Shown: positions 33,542-41,724 of the stretch, in pieces | Position numbering within the stretch: the first letter of the stretch is position 1 | How the letters are laid out: each line of letters starts with the position of its first letter | Source: Fluviicola sp. | GTDB taxonomy: Bacteria > Bacteroidota > Bacteroidia > Flavobacteriales_D > Crocinitomicaceae | Length of the DNA: 64,000 nucleotides | Assembly: GCF_039596395.1 (NCBI RefSeq) | Contig: NZ_JBCNJT010000003.1 | Span: forward strand, 310,001-374,000 | Direction: 5' to 3' | The notes under the pieces: model-generated | Told to the model about the DNA's origin: nothing | Databases searched by the model: none | Seen by the model: the letters and a program-made list of their open reading frames with translations, nothing else | Made by a program: the position numbers and the translations under genes

Positions 33542-35187
33542 TATTTGGAAAGGATTACTTTTTCAGTGAGGACTACGCTGTCGTTTGCGACTAAAGTGAC
33601 AAAATAAGTTCCGTCAGCATAGCGGGATAAATTGAAATCGAGTACGTGTTCTCCCGGAACAGTAGGTGCATTGGTAATATTCCCGATCGTACGCCCGGAA
33701 ATGTCCTTGATTTCAATATGTACCTTGGTTTCTTTTTTCAGCACATACGAAATACTGATGCTGGAATTCGCCGGGTTCGGATAGCATTTGAGCCACAGAT
33801 TTTCTTTGAAGAGCTCGGTTACGCTTAGTTCCTTACAGCGGACATAATCCACGCGGTTAGCTACGAAATTCTCGAATTTGATGTGCTCAATGGCCGCATC
33901 CGGTGCACCGAACCAGTCTTTGACCACCGAGGTGAACACTTGCCGGTAATCGTGCTGTAAAGGAACATTACCGTTTTGCAGGTTCGATAAGTCGGGATTG
34001 TCTCCGTAAACTCCCGGATTTAAGCATGTTCCGTATATCAGCATAGGAGCGGCATTTCCGTGGTCCGTTCCGTAACTGGCATTGGAAGCCACGCGGCGCC
34101 CGAATTCGGAGAAAGTCATGGTCAATACCCTGTCTGCCAATCCGAGGTTGGTCAAATCGTCGTAAAATGCTTTTACAGCCGAAGAAATGTGATACATCAA
34201 AGCGGCATGTGATCCCATGGTTGTGTTGTTGTTGACAACCTGGTTGGCATGCGTGTCAAATCCTCCGATCCGGCACAGGAAGATCTTTGTGCCGATTCCT
34301 CCGCTGATCAAACGGGAAACGATCTTCAATTGCGGTGCCAGCGGATTGTTCAATGAACCGCTTGGTGCAATATACGGGTACAAATCCGGGTAAACCGTTC
34401 CGGAATTTGTTCCGGCATCGTAAACGTCACGTAGGCGCTCTGCGTAGTTATTGGATTGTCTTTCGATCTGCATGATGTATTCGATCTCATCACCGGCATG
34501 CGTAGGAGGGAAGTTCGTAGGTTCTTCAGCGCCCACACTGTTGATCAGGTTGTAAAATGCATCCGGGTTTTGAATGGAAAGTCCTGCAGGAATGCCCTGG
34601 CTTCTGTGGAAGGCCAGAGAAACTCCCGTACCCATTTCCAATGCCAGCGGATCGGGAACAGTTGCATTCGGGTAACCGGTCGGATAATCCGGGTAATAAT
34701 GTTCGAAATAGCGTCCCATCCAACCCGAATTGAAATAGTCGTCGTAATTTCCACCCATGTACCACACATCCCGGCTGCGGAAATGTGAACCGTTCATATT
34801 CTCGTAGGAAACATTCTGAACGATTGCCATATTCCCGGCATCATACATGGCTTTTGAACCGACCATGTCCGGGTGAAGTCCTACCTGTTTATTCGCAGGT
34901 AAATTCGGGTCCAATGTAATATAGTGCCGCGTTCCGCTTTGCGGAATTGCAATATTTGGTCTCAGATTGTAGTAATTGCCGTACTGATTGATCGGAATAA
35001 CCATGTTCAATCCGTCATTTCCACCGTGCATCTGGATCAATACCAGTATTTTATCGTTCAAGCTGGACTTGGCCATGGATTCCAGGATTCCGTCCGGTTG
35101 AACCATGTTTAATGCAATACCATTGAATTTTAAGAGCATTCCTGTTCCCAGTAAAGATGAAATGCGTACAAAGTCTCTTCTATCCAT
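33541..35187 (-). CDS. DUF1501 protein with Tat-like signal and type A T9SS tag
   Basis: A 548 aa protein. The N-terminus MDRRDFVRISSLLGTGMLL looks like a twin-arginine signal. The DUF1501 domain (about 45-440) belongs to the alkaline-phosphatase/sulfatase-like fold: LVLIQMHGGNDGLNMVIP, GLHPDMVGSKAMYDAGNMA, FLCRIGGFDTHANQ, MTFSEFGRRVASNASYGTDHGNAAPM. The C-terminus (LKCYPNPANSSISI to LTEKVILSK) is a T9SS type A domain. The pairing with DUF1800, 12 nt upstream, is widespread in bacteria; the reaction is not known to me. The combination of Tat-like entry and T9SS exit is notable. Confidence 0.9.
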   Translation of the reverse strand: MDRRDFVRISSLLGTGMLLKFNGIALNMVQPDGILESMAKSSLNDKILVLIQMHGGNDGLNMVIPINQYGNYYNLRPNIAIPQSGTRHYITLDPNLPANKQVGLHPDMVGSKAMYDAGNMAIVQNVSYENMNGSHFRSRDVWYMGGNYDDYFNSGWMGRYFEHYYPDYPTGYPNATVPDPLALEMGTGVSLAFHRSQGIPAGLSIQNPDAFYNLINSVGAEEPTNFPPTHAGDEIEYIMQIERQSNNYAERLRDVYDAGTNSGTVYPDLYPYIAPSGSLNNPLAPQLKIVSRLISGGIGTKIFLCRIGGFDTHANQVVNNNTTMGSHAALMYHISSAVKAFYDDLTNLGLADRVLTMTFSEFGRRVASNASYGTDHGNAAPMLIYGTCLNPGVYGDNPDLSNLQNGNVPLQHDYRQVFTSVVKDWFGAPDAAIEHIKFENFVANRVDYVRCKELSVTELFKENLWLKCYPNPANSSISISYVLKKETKVHIEIKDISGRTIGNITNAPTVPGEHVLDFNLSRYADGTYFVTLVANDSVVLTEKVILSK

Positions 35188-35199
35188 AGGGCGTAGTTT

Positions 35200-36837
35200 T
35201 TAAAATAATTGGTATTCAGGTGTTTGCATCATGGCCGTGAAGAGCGATTCCAGTTGTAAACGCACGTTGACATCGCTGCTTGTATTCACGTAATTATTCC
35301 ATTCAGTTGTCCAGTTGGCTGCCGAAAGCTGATCCAGTAAAACCTCGTCGCGGAAGTAATTGAAACGGGTGGTGTCGATGGTAATGGGGAAAAGCCAGTC
35401 GACCAGTTCCTGAACAAGCGTTGTTGCATTTCCCGGATCTGAGCAGTTGGTATCTACAAATGCCACTACATCGAGTTTCAGAAGGTTTCCGCTCATACCT
35501 GTAAATCCGGAGATGAGCAGTTCCGAAAATTTATACCGGTTCGCCAGGTAATTGGAGGAAATCCAGTAACGGTGATAGTCCGGGAATTGATAATACGGTT
35601 CGTATCCCGCTACATCGTATGGTTCGAAGAACTGAAGTCCCTGGAGATCCAATTGTTCGATCAGCTGCGCATACATTTCATAGTTTGCAGCAAGCTGTGT
35701 GCTGACACTCGGAACGGTCAGATTGAATAAGCGCATTGTTCCGATGACCAGGTCCATCGGTGATTTAATGATCGCGCCGATGTTGTTGTCTTCCGTAATC
35801 GGTGTATCGAGGTCGTAGAAATGCTCGCTTTGGAACAACACCTCCAATACCGAAGTAATGTTGTAATTGTTGCTGACCAAAGTGGCTGCCAGCGGTTCGA
35901 TGATGTCGGTTTCAATTTCCGGTGTTATATCGTAGTAAACGAATTCGCGGTAAATTCTCCTGCAAATGTGTTTTGCCGTATGCGGTGAGTTGAAAACCAT
36001 GTTTACGACATCGTCCAATTCCGTATAAACAGCCGTTACAGCGGCATTTGAACCGGTAACGCTTCCAGTTTGAATAAGGGTATTGTTAAAAGCACTTGAA
36101 AACTGTTTTCCGTTGACGTCGTGTTGCGAGGAAGTGGTGGCAGAACCTTTCACTTTCCCTGTTGGAATAGTAGTTACCGGATCAACGGTCTGGAAAGTCG
36201 GATCGATTCCCCATCCGGTTAAAGCTTTGGTCAATGCCTGTACATCCTGCTCGGTGAAATTGGTGTAATTCCCCAAACTCACTTCTTCTCCTTTACCGAC
36301 TGTGTATAATTCCAGGAATTCACGCGCAAAGTTCTCCTGCGGAACACCTTTAATATTCAGGTTCCCGTCCAGGTGCAGGAGCATGGCATTGTCGATGATG
36401 AGTGCTTTTGTGAGGTCTTTGTAATTCCCCAGAGCATAATAGCGCAACAGGCGCAGGTAATCGATCGCAAACTGCGGATTGTTCTCGATCCGGCTCATGA
36501 TCATCGGGAAATGCGTATGGTAAAACCAGATCATCCGTTCGGTGAGGTTTGCTCCGCCGGTACGCATGTTTTCCATCCACCAGCTGCGGGTGTAATCAGA
36601 AAGGTTTGTACTGGTCGGACTTACCGTATTGGGATACACCCAATCTGTTCCGCTTGAAGGATCGACCGGAAGTGCCGGAACGGATTGTGTTTGCACGAGT
36701 GTATTGAAAGCTGCCTGGGCGGTCATTCCAGCAAAGCTGGTAATATCCTGCAGTCTAGGTCCCATTGTAGCACGACGCAGTAAATGTGCTGCTTTTTGGG
36801 CGCCCAGAGCTCCTGTGATCGGATTGAGTGAAGCCAT
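35200..36837 (-). CDS. DUF1800 protein
   Basis: A 545 aa protein of the DUF1800 family: AAHLLRRATMGPRLQDI near the N-terminus, WWMENMRTGGANLTERMIWFYHTHFP, LRYYALGNYKDLTKALIIDNAML, NENFAREFLELYTVG-type segment (QENFAREFLELYTVGKGE), HDVNGKQF, and HICRRIYREFVYYDI. These are the usual family landmarks. It is the first gene of a four-gene operon with DUF1501, a barrel and a lipoprotein. Unlike many relatives it shows no clear signal peptide from the ATG at 36837; the upstream sequence has stops, so either it stays inside the cell or it leaves by another route. Function is unknown. Confidence 0.88.
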   Translation of the reverse strand: MASLNPITGALGAQKAAHLLRRATMGPRLQDITSFAGMTAQAAFNTLVQTQSVPALPVDPSSGTDWVYPNTVSPTSTNLSDYTRSWWMENMRTGGANLTERMIWFYHTHFPMIMSRIENNPQFAIDYLRLLRYYALGNYKDLTKALIIDNAMLLHLDGNLNIKGVPQENFAREFLELYTVGKGEEVSLGNYTNFTEQDVQALTKALTGWGIDPTFQTVDPVTTIPTGKVKGSATTSSQHDVNGKQFSSAFNNTLIQTGSVTGSNAAVTAVYTELDDVVNMVFNSPHTAKHICRRIYREFVYYDITPEIETDIIEPLAATLVSNNYNITSVLEVLFQSEHFYDLDTPITEDNNIGAIIKSPMDLVIGTMRLFNLTVPSVSTQLAANYEMYAQLIEQLDLQGLQFFEPYDVAGYEPYYQFPDYHRYWISSNYLANRYKFSELLISGFTGMSGNLLKLDVVAFVDTNCSDPGNATTLVQELVDWLFPITIDTTRFNYFRDEVLLDQLSAANWTTEWNNYVNTSSDVNVRLQLESLFTAMMQTPEYQLF

Positions 36838-37144
36838 AAGAACTAGTTGTGTTCGTTATTACAAATCAAGGTACTAATAGTCATTAACGCCGGTTAGACT
36901 TATCAGGAGAGAGAAGAGAATCAGTTCTGTTTTGTGTTTTAGAGAAACCAAGGTAGAATTTTTGTTTTACAATTTCAATAAAAATTGAACTGTCAGGCGA
37001 AGTTTTAGAACTATTCAAATAAGTTGATTAGTGCTCAGTGGTTGATTGTTCCGGCAGATGAGCGAAACTGAACGAATTCAGTAGTTGGTGATTTTTTTGC
37101 AAATTATTTTTTGCTAGGAGATCCTGCAAAGCGTTGGTATAAAA
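36838..37144. other. Gene-free AT-rich region upstream of DUF1800 operon
   Basis: About 300 bp between the DUF1800 start and the palindrome after lpdA. It should hold the operon promoter, but I found no perfect TAnnTTTG box close to the ATG and no convincing small gene, tRNA or hairpin. Confidence 0.5.
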
Positions 37145-37184
37145 AAAACAGCAGGGACGCGATGCGTCGCGTCCCTGCTGTTTT
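37145..37184. repeat. GC-rich interspersed palindrome (copy 2), likely lpdA terminator
   Basis: A 40 nt palindrome with arms AAAACAGCAGGGACGCGA and TCGCGTCCCTGCTGTTTT and a single T-G mismatch at the centre. It lies 18 nt after the lpdA stop (minus strand), with a U-run on that strand. Confidence 0.88.
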
Positions 37185-37202
37185 CAATGATTTATTTATC
37201 TC

Positions 37203-38594
37203 TTACAAATGGATCACTTCTCCGTATGCAGCTGCTGCAGCTTCCATCACTGCTTCAGACATGGTTGGGTGTGGGTGAACCGTTTTGATCAATTCATGAC
37301 CCGTTACTTCCAGTTTGCGGATAGCAACGATCTCAGCGATCATTTCAGTAACGTTTGCCCCGATCATGTGAGCTCCCAGCAATTCACCGTATTTCGCGTC
37401 AAAGATCAACTTCACGAAACCGTCTTTTGCTCCGGCGGCAGATGCTTTACCGGATGCTGAGAACGGGAATTTCCCCACTTTGATTTCCATTCCTGCTTCT
37501 TTCGCTGCTTTTTCTGTCATACCAACAGACGCAACTTCCGGAGAACAGTAAGTACATCCAGGGATATTTCCGTAATCCAGTGGTTCCGGATGGTGACCCG
37601 CGATTTTCTCTACACAGATAATTCCTTCGGCAGAAGCAACGTGTGCCAGTGCAGCCGTAGGAATAACGTCTCCGATTGCGAAGTAACCCGGGATATTGGT
37701 CTGGTAGAAATCGTTTACGAGGATTCTTCCCTTGTCAACAACAATTCCCAATTCTTCCAATCCGATATTTTCAATGTTTGCCTGGATTCCAACAGCAGAA
37801 AGAACCACATCACATTCGATCTTTTCTTCCCCTTTAGCTGTTTTGATAGTCACAACACATCCTTTTCCGGAAGTATCAACCGCTTCAACAGATGCGTTCG
37901 TCATAATATTGATTCCAGCCTTCTTGAAGGATTTTTCCAATTGCTTGGATACTTCTTCGTCTTCGATCGGAACTACGTTCGGTAAATATTCTACGATCGT
38001 TACTTCTGTTCCGATTGCATTGTAGAAATAAGCAAATTCCACACCGATTGCACCTGAACCAACAACCACCATTTTCTTAGGTTGCGTTTTCATGCTCATT
38101 GCTTCACGGTACCCGATGATTTTGGATCCGTCCTGAGGCAAATTCGGCAACTGACGTGAACGTGCACCTGTTGCGATGATGATTCCTTTGTCAGCAGAAT
38201 ACTCAGTCACTTTCCCGTCTTCTCCGGTAACAGCTACTTTTTTTCCTGCTTTCAGAACACCTGTTCCTTTGATCACATCAATCTTGTTTTTTTTCATCAG
38301 GAACTGGATTCCCTGGCTCATTCCGTTGGCAACACCTCTGGAACGATCAACCATTCCTCCGAAATCTGCTTTTGAATCCTTTACGGTAATTCCGTAGTCA
38401 GATGCATGTTGAATGTATTCAAACACGTTTGCACTCTTCAATAGCGCTTTTGTTGGAATACATCCCCAGTTCAAACAGATTCCACCCAATGCATCACGCT
38501 CTACAACTGCAGTTTTCAAACCCAATTGCGATGCGCGAATAGCGGTAACATATCCGCCGGGACCACTCCCAATAACTATGATATCGTAATTCAT
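37203..38594 (-). CDS. lpdA: Dihydrolipoyl dehydrogenase (E3)
   Basis: A 463 aa flavoprotein that reoxidises dihydrolipoyl groups of the pyruvate and oxoglutarate dehydrogenase complexes. FAD-binding VIGSGPGGYVTAIRASQLG is followed by the redox disulfide in GGICLNWGCIPTKALL, the NAD-binding VVVGSGAIGVEFAYFY, YFAIGDVIPTAALAHVA, and the catalytic His-Glu at HPHPTMSEAV. I chose ATG 38594, where the FAD motif starts in register; the frame extends 13 codons upstream without family character. E1alpha and E2 are at 55-57 kb, so E3 is not in their operon and is probably shared. Confidence 0.97.
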   Translation of the reverse strand: MNYDIIVIGSGPGGYVTAIRASQLGLKTAVVERDALGGICLNWGCIPTKALLKSANVFEYIQHASDYGITVKDSKADFGGMVDRSRGVANGMSQGIQFLMKKNKIDVIKGTGVLKAGKKVAVTGEDGKVTEYSADKGIIIATGARSRQLPNLPQDGSKIIGYREAMSMKTQPKKMVVVGSGAIGVEFAYFYNAIGTEVTIVEYLPNVVPIEDEEVSKQLEKSFKKAGINIMTNASVEAVDTSGKGCVVTIKTAKGEEKIECDVVLSAVGIQANIENIGLEELGIVVDKGRILVNDFYQTNIPGYFAIGDVIPTAALAHVASAEGIICVEKIAGHHPEPLDYGNIPGCTYCSPEVASVGMTEKAAKEAGMEIKVGKFPFSASGKASAAGAKDGFVKLIFDAKYGELLGAHMIGANVTEMIAEIVAIRKLEVTGHELIKTVHPHPTMSEAVMEAAAAAYGEVIHL

Positions 38595-38620
38595 TTCTCT
38601 TTTCAATAAATGTAACGGGA

Positions 38621-38628
38621 CGAAATTA
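38621..38628 (-). promoter_or_regulatory. Variant -7 box TAATTTCG for lpdA
   Basis: A TAnnTTCG form, 26 nt before the ATG at 38594. Confidence 0.4.
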
Positions 38629-38682
38629 ATCAATTCTCAGGAATTGTGAGTCAATATAGTATCGAATTGAAAATTTCTTAAG

Positions 38683-38766
38683 TTTCCCTCCTTGAGGAGG
38701 GATTAAGGGAGGTGGTTAACGATCTGCGCAGCCACCCTCCTTGGTCCTCCCTCAAGGGAGGAAGTC
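38683..38766. repeat. Nested inverted-repeat element, family 'CCCTCCTTGAGG'
   Basis: The left arm holds its own hairpin CCCTCC-TTGA-GGAGGG (38686-38701) followed by GGGAGGTGG. The right arm holds CCACCCTCC and a second hairpin CCTCCCT-CA-AGGGAGG (38746-38761). The two arms are also complementary to each other, so the roughly 84 nt unit can fold as one long stem or as a cloverleaf. It sits between divergent promoters (lpdA and the M61 gene), so it is not a simple terminator. Confidence 0.7.
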
Positions 38767-38805
38767 CTTATTTCAAAAAACGTAATTAATTCAACAGGGA
38801 TTTTC

Positions 38806-38813
38806 TAATTTTG
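38806..38813 (+). promoter_or_regulatory. -7 box TAATTTTG for M61 peptidase gene
   Basis: A TAnnTTTG match 16 nt before the ATG at 38830. Confidence 0.45.
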
Positions 38814-38829
38814 AGCAAAAATTGATAAA

Positions 38830-40539
38830 ATGGCTCAGTATCATATCGGGATCGAACAGGCAAACCAGCAGTACATCCAATTCAAGGTAATTTTTGAACA
38901 GGTGGCGCCGAATTCCATCATTCATTTACCGAAATGGAGGCCCGGAAGATATGAACTGGGAAATTTTGCAAAGAATGTCAGAGGATTTAAAGTATTCAAT
39001 GCAGAAGGTAAAGCCGTGGATTTTCGAAAAGTGGATTTGTCTTCCTGGGAAATCCTGGTAAAAGAACCTACGGACATTCGTGTGGAATACAGTTATTATG
39101 CCGCTGAATTGAACGCCGGTTCGACTTACCTGAGCAAAGAAATGTTGTATTCCAACCCGGTAAATTGTTTTATTTACCAGGACGGAAAAAAAGAGGAAGC
39201 ATGTGAAGTCATCCTGAATATTCCTGCCGACTGGAATATTGCCGGTTCCATGGAACGCGAAGGAAACGTGCTGAGAGCAGCCAACTTCGATGAACTGGCA
39301 GATTCTCCGTTTATTTGTTCGGCTACTTTACAATACAACCAATACGAATCACACGGAACGATTTTCCATTTGTGGTTCCAGGGCGATTGCGCCGTTGAGT
39401 GGCCGCGACTGATCAAAGATTTCAAAGCATTTACGGATAAGCAGATTGAGAAGTTCCTGGAATTTCCGGTACCGCATTACCATTTCCTCTTCCACATTCT
39501 TCCTTATAAAGCATATCATGGAGTGGAACACCAGAAATCAACGGTGATTGCTCTCGGCCCGACTTATGATGTATTCGGAGCGCTTTATACCGAATTATTG
39601 GGCGTTTCTTCCCACGAATTGTACCATACCTGGAATGTGAAAGCCATTCGCCCGATCGAAATGTTCCCTTACGATTATCAGAAAGAGAATTTGTCGAAGC
39701 TGGGATATTTGTGTGAAGGTGTGACTACGTATATGGGAGATTTGATGCTGTACAAGTCCGGGGTATTTGATTTGAAACAGTACTTGCATGAATTCACCGG
39801 TCAATTGCAGAAACACTTTGACAATTTCGGCCGTTTTCACTATTCGGTGGCGGATTCTTCTTACGATACCTGGCTGGATGGATATATTCCGGGCGCTCCG
39901 GGAAGAAAGGTGTCGATCTACACGGAAGGTTGTTTGCTGGCATTCGTTTGTGATGTAAAAATCCGCGAATATTCTGCAAATAAACACGGTTTGGATGAAT
40001 TGATGAAACGCCTGTATTTCAATTTTGCATTAAACGGAAAAGGAGTCAGCGAGGAAGATTATCTGGGCTTACTGAAAGAATTGGCAGGCCCTGAAATCGA
40101 AGAACTGATCACCGATTATTTCTATGGAACACGGCCGTTTGAAGCGATTCTAACGGAAGCACTTGAAACCATTGGATTGGAGTTGACCCACAGACCGAAC
40201 CAGAAATATTCAGCGGGAAGGATTGGATTTAAAGCATTGCCACATGGAGCACATTTCCTGGTGGCTGCCATTTACCCGGGTTCGCCGGCAGATTTGGCCG
40301 GACTTATGATCAATGACGAAATCATTGGGGTCAATGAATTCAAACTGAATGGCGATATCGATAATTGGCTGAACTATTTGGACGATCAGAACAAACGATT
40401 GAACGTTATTCGCCAGGGAAGAATCCTCGAATTGCCTTTACCGGAAGTTCAAAGAAGCTTCTACCTGGAATACGGGGTGAATGTGATTGAAAATCCGAAC
40501 AACGCTCAGAAAAAAGCCTTCGAATATTGGGAAAAATAG
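38830..40539 (+). CDS. M61 family metallopeptidase (glycyl aminopeptidase-like) with PDZ domain
   Basis: A 569 aa peptidase. The N-terminal beta-domain (YHIGIEQANQQYIQFKV, HLPKWRPGRYELGNF) is followed by the catalytic domain with zinc motif HELYH (His262, Glu263, His266), the NVKAIRP extension typical of M61, and a third ligand Glu296 in CEGVTTY. YHGVEHQ near residue 235 corresponds to the family GxEH loop. A C-terminal PDZ domain (about 465-545; GSPADLAGLMINDEIIGVN) completes the usual architecture. No signal peptide is visible, so it appears cytoplasmic, unlike many exported relatives. Expected activity is removal of N-terminal Gly/Ala residues. Confidence 0.92.
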   Translation: MAQYHIGIEQANQQYIQFKVIFEQVAPNSIIHLPKWRPGRYELGNFAKNVRGFKVFNAEGKAVDFRKVDLSSWEILVKEPTDIRVEYSYYAAELNAGSTYLSKEMLYSNPVNCFIYQDGKKEEACEVILNIPADWNIAGSMEREGNVLRAANFDELADSPFICSATLQYNQYESHGTIFHLWFQGDCAVEWPRLIKDFKAFTDKQIEKFLEFPVPHYHFLFHILPYKAYHGVEHQKSTVIALGPTYDVFGALYTELLGVSSHELYHTWNVKAIRPIEMFPYDYQKENLSKLGYLCEGVTTYMGDLMLYKSGVFDLKQYLHEFTGQLQKHFDNFGRFHYSVADSSYDTWLDGYIPGAPGRKVSIYTEGCLLAFVCDVKIREYSANKHGLDELMKRLYFNFALNGKGVSEEDYLGLLKELAGPEIEELITDYFYGTRPFEAILTEALETIGLELTHRPNQKYSAGRIGFKALPHGAHFLVAAIYPGSPADLAGLMINDEIIGVNEFKLNGDIDNWLNYLDDQNKRLNVIRQGRILELPLPEVQRSFYLEYGVNVIENPNNAQKKAFEYWEK

Positions 40540-40566
40540 AATGCTCTTAATGAAACCAACTATGTC

Positions 40567-40590
40567 AGGGACGCGATGCATCGTGTCCCT
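40567..40590. repeat. GC-rich interspersed palindrome (copy 3)
   Basis: A 24 nt palindrome AGGGACGCGATG/CATCGTGTCCCT with one G-T pair. It lies 28 nt after the M61 stop and before the next same-strand gene. It lacks a strong U-run. Confidence 0.8.
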
Positions 40591-40670
40591 TTCTGTTTAT
40601 CGGCTTTTAGCGCTTACCAATTAGGCTTCGGCGAATATCAATTCCGGGGAAAAAAGGCAATTTGATTGAG

Positions 40671-40678
40671 TAGTTTTG
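40671..40678 (+). promoter_or_regulatory. -7 box TAGTTTTG for exported protein gene
   Basis: A TAnnTTTG match. The last three bases form a TTG that could be misread as a start codon (40676); transcription would begin after it. Confidence 0.5.
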
Positions 40679-40696
40679 CCGAAAATTTTTCAAAAA

Positions 40697-41656
40697 ATGG
40701 TCAATCAAAAATGGTTTAAAATAGCCCTGGCAGGTGCTGTTTTTATTTTCGCGAATTCGGTTAACGCACAATTCAAATTTTCAAAAGTAAATATCGCCGA
40801 CGGTGTTAAAACAGGAGTGAAGTCCGGTGATAAAGTAGATTTACGTTTAAGCCCGACAGGGAATGTGGAGCAAAACTTCGTAGTTGATCTTGATATTGCA
40901 GCATTTAGAAAGGCTTACAAGTACGATGTGGTAATGATTGCTTATTTGCGCAATGACCAGGTGAACTTTTCTTATGTTCATGAGTTTGAGTCCGTCCTGA
41001 ACACTAAAAAATATGGCGGGAAGGGAATCATTCCGATTTATGCGTACGATACCAAAAAATTCAAAGAAACAGATTACCGGACACTGGCAAAAAATGAGAT
41101 CACATACGAGGGCCCGACTCCTGTTTCACGTAAAATTGCGGTATATGGCAGCTTCATCACAGGTGAAGAGGGGTATTTTGATGCAAACGATATGTACCAG
41201 TTCAGAAATAAATATTCCCCGGGCGAATTGTTGGGATACATCGAGTTGAATACCATCTACAACAAAAAACAACTGGATGATTACAGCGCTCAACAGAAAA
41301 AGGAGAGCTACTATCAGGCTGAAAGAGACCTGGATCGTATGCAGTCTTCATTTAAACGAAATGTCGTGGAGAATGTGAACCAGTATCTTGCTCCGGTTGT
41401 AGCAACACCTATGTACGGAGCATTATCCGAAGGAATGACAGAGGTTTGGAATTCAAAGGTGAAAGCCGTTGAAGCAAATAAGTCTCCGGAGAATGCAGAG
41501 AAATTCATCGCATCAGTTACAGAATTGAACAAAGATTTGGAAATCATGTATGCAGTGGCTAAAAAGGACAAAAATGTGTTGAAAACGCTGAACAAAGAAA
41601 TCAAGACAAAGAAAACCACCGAGGAAAAGTGGGAGTACATTCAGGCAAATAAATAA
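40697..41656 (+). CDS. Uncharacterised exported protein
   Basis: A 319 aa protein with a signal peptide (MVNQKWFKIALAGAVFIFANSVNAQ). Residues about 30-190 look like mixed beta structure with conserved-looking YKYDVVMIAYLRND and DANDMYQFRNKYSPGELLGYI; residues about 195-319 are helical and charged (KKESYYQAERDLDRMQSSFKRN, then a Lys/Glu-rich tail EIKTKKTTEEKWEY). I recognise no family. The frame starts with TTG at 40676, but this lies in the -7 box, so ATG 40697 just before the signal peptide is chosen. It is monocistronic and ends in palindrome copy 4. Confidence 0.6.
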   Translation: MVNQKWFKIALAGAVFIFANSVNAQFKFSKVNIADGVKTGVKSGDKVDLRLSPTGNVEQNFVVDLDIAAFRKAYKYDVVMIAYLRNDQVNFSYVHEFESVLNTKKYGGKGIIPIYAYDTKKFKETDYRTLAKNEITYEGPTPVSRKIAVYGSFITGEEGYFDANDMYQFRNKYSPGELLGYIELNTIYNKKQLDDYSAQQKKESYYQAERDLDRMQSSFKRNVVENVNQYLAPVVATPMYGALSEGMTEVWNSKVKAVEANKSPENAEKFIASVTELNKDLEIMYAVAKKDKNVLKTLNKEIKTKKTTEEKWEYIQANK

Positions 41657-41668
41657 ATAAATTATTCC

Positions 41669-41708
41669 AAACACATAGGGGCGCGATGAATCGCGCCCCT
41701 ATGTGTTT
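41669..41708. repeat. GC-rich interspersed palindrome (copy 4), bidirectional terminator
   Basis: A 40 nt palindrome, arms AACACATAGGGGCGCGAT and ATCGCGCCCCTATGTGTT with only the two central bases unpaired. It lies between convergent genes 13 nt after one stop and 17 nt from the other. Confidence 0.9.
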
Positions 41709-41724
41709 TTATGCTGTTCAATGG

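Noticed and set aside
36838-37144. Possible tRNA or small RNA in the gap upstream of DUF1800
   Set aside because: I found no T-loop GTTCGANNC with matching acceptor stem and no stable hairpin besides the palindrome further on.
40676-40696. TTG start for the exported protein at 40697
   Set aside because: The TTG is the end of the -7 box TAGTTTTG, so it cannot be in the mRNA; the signal peptide begins at ATG 40697.
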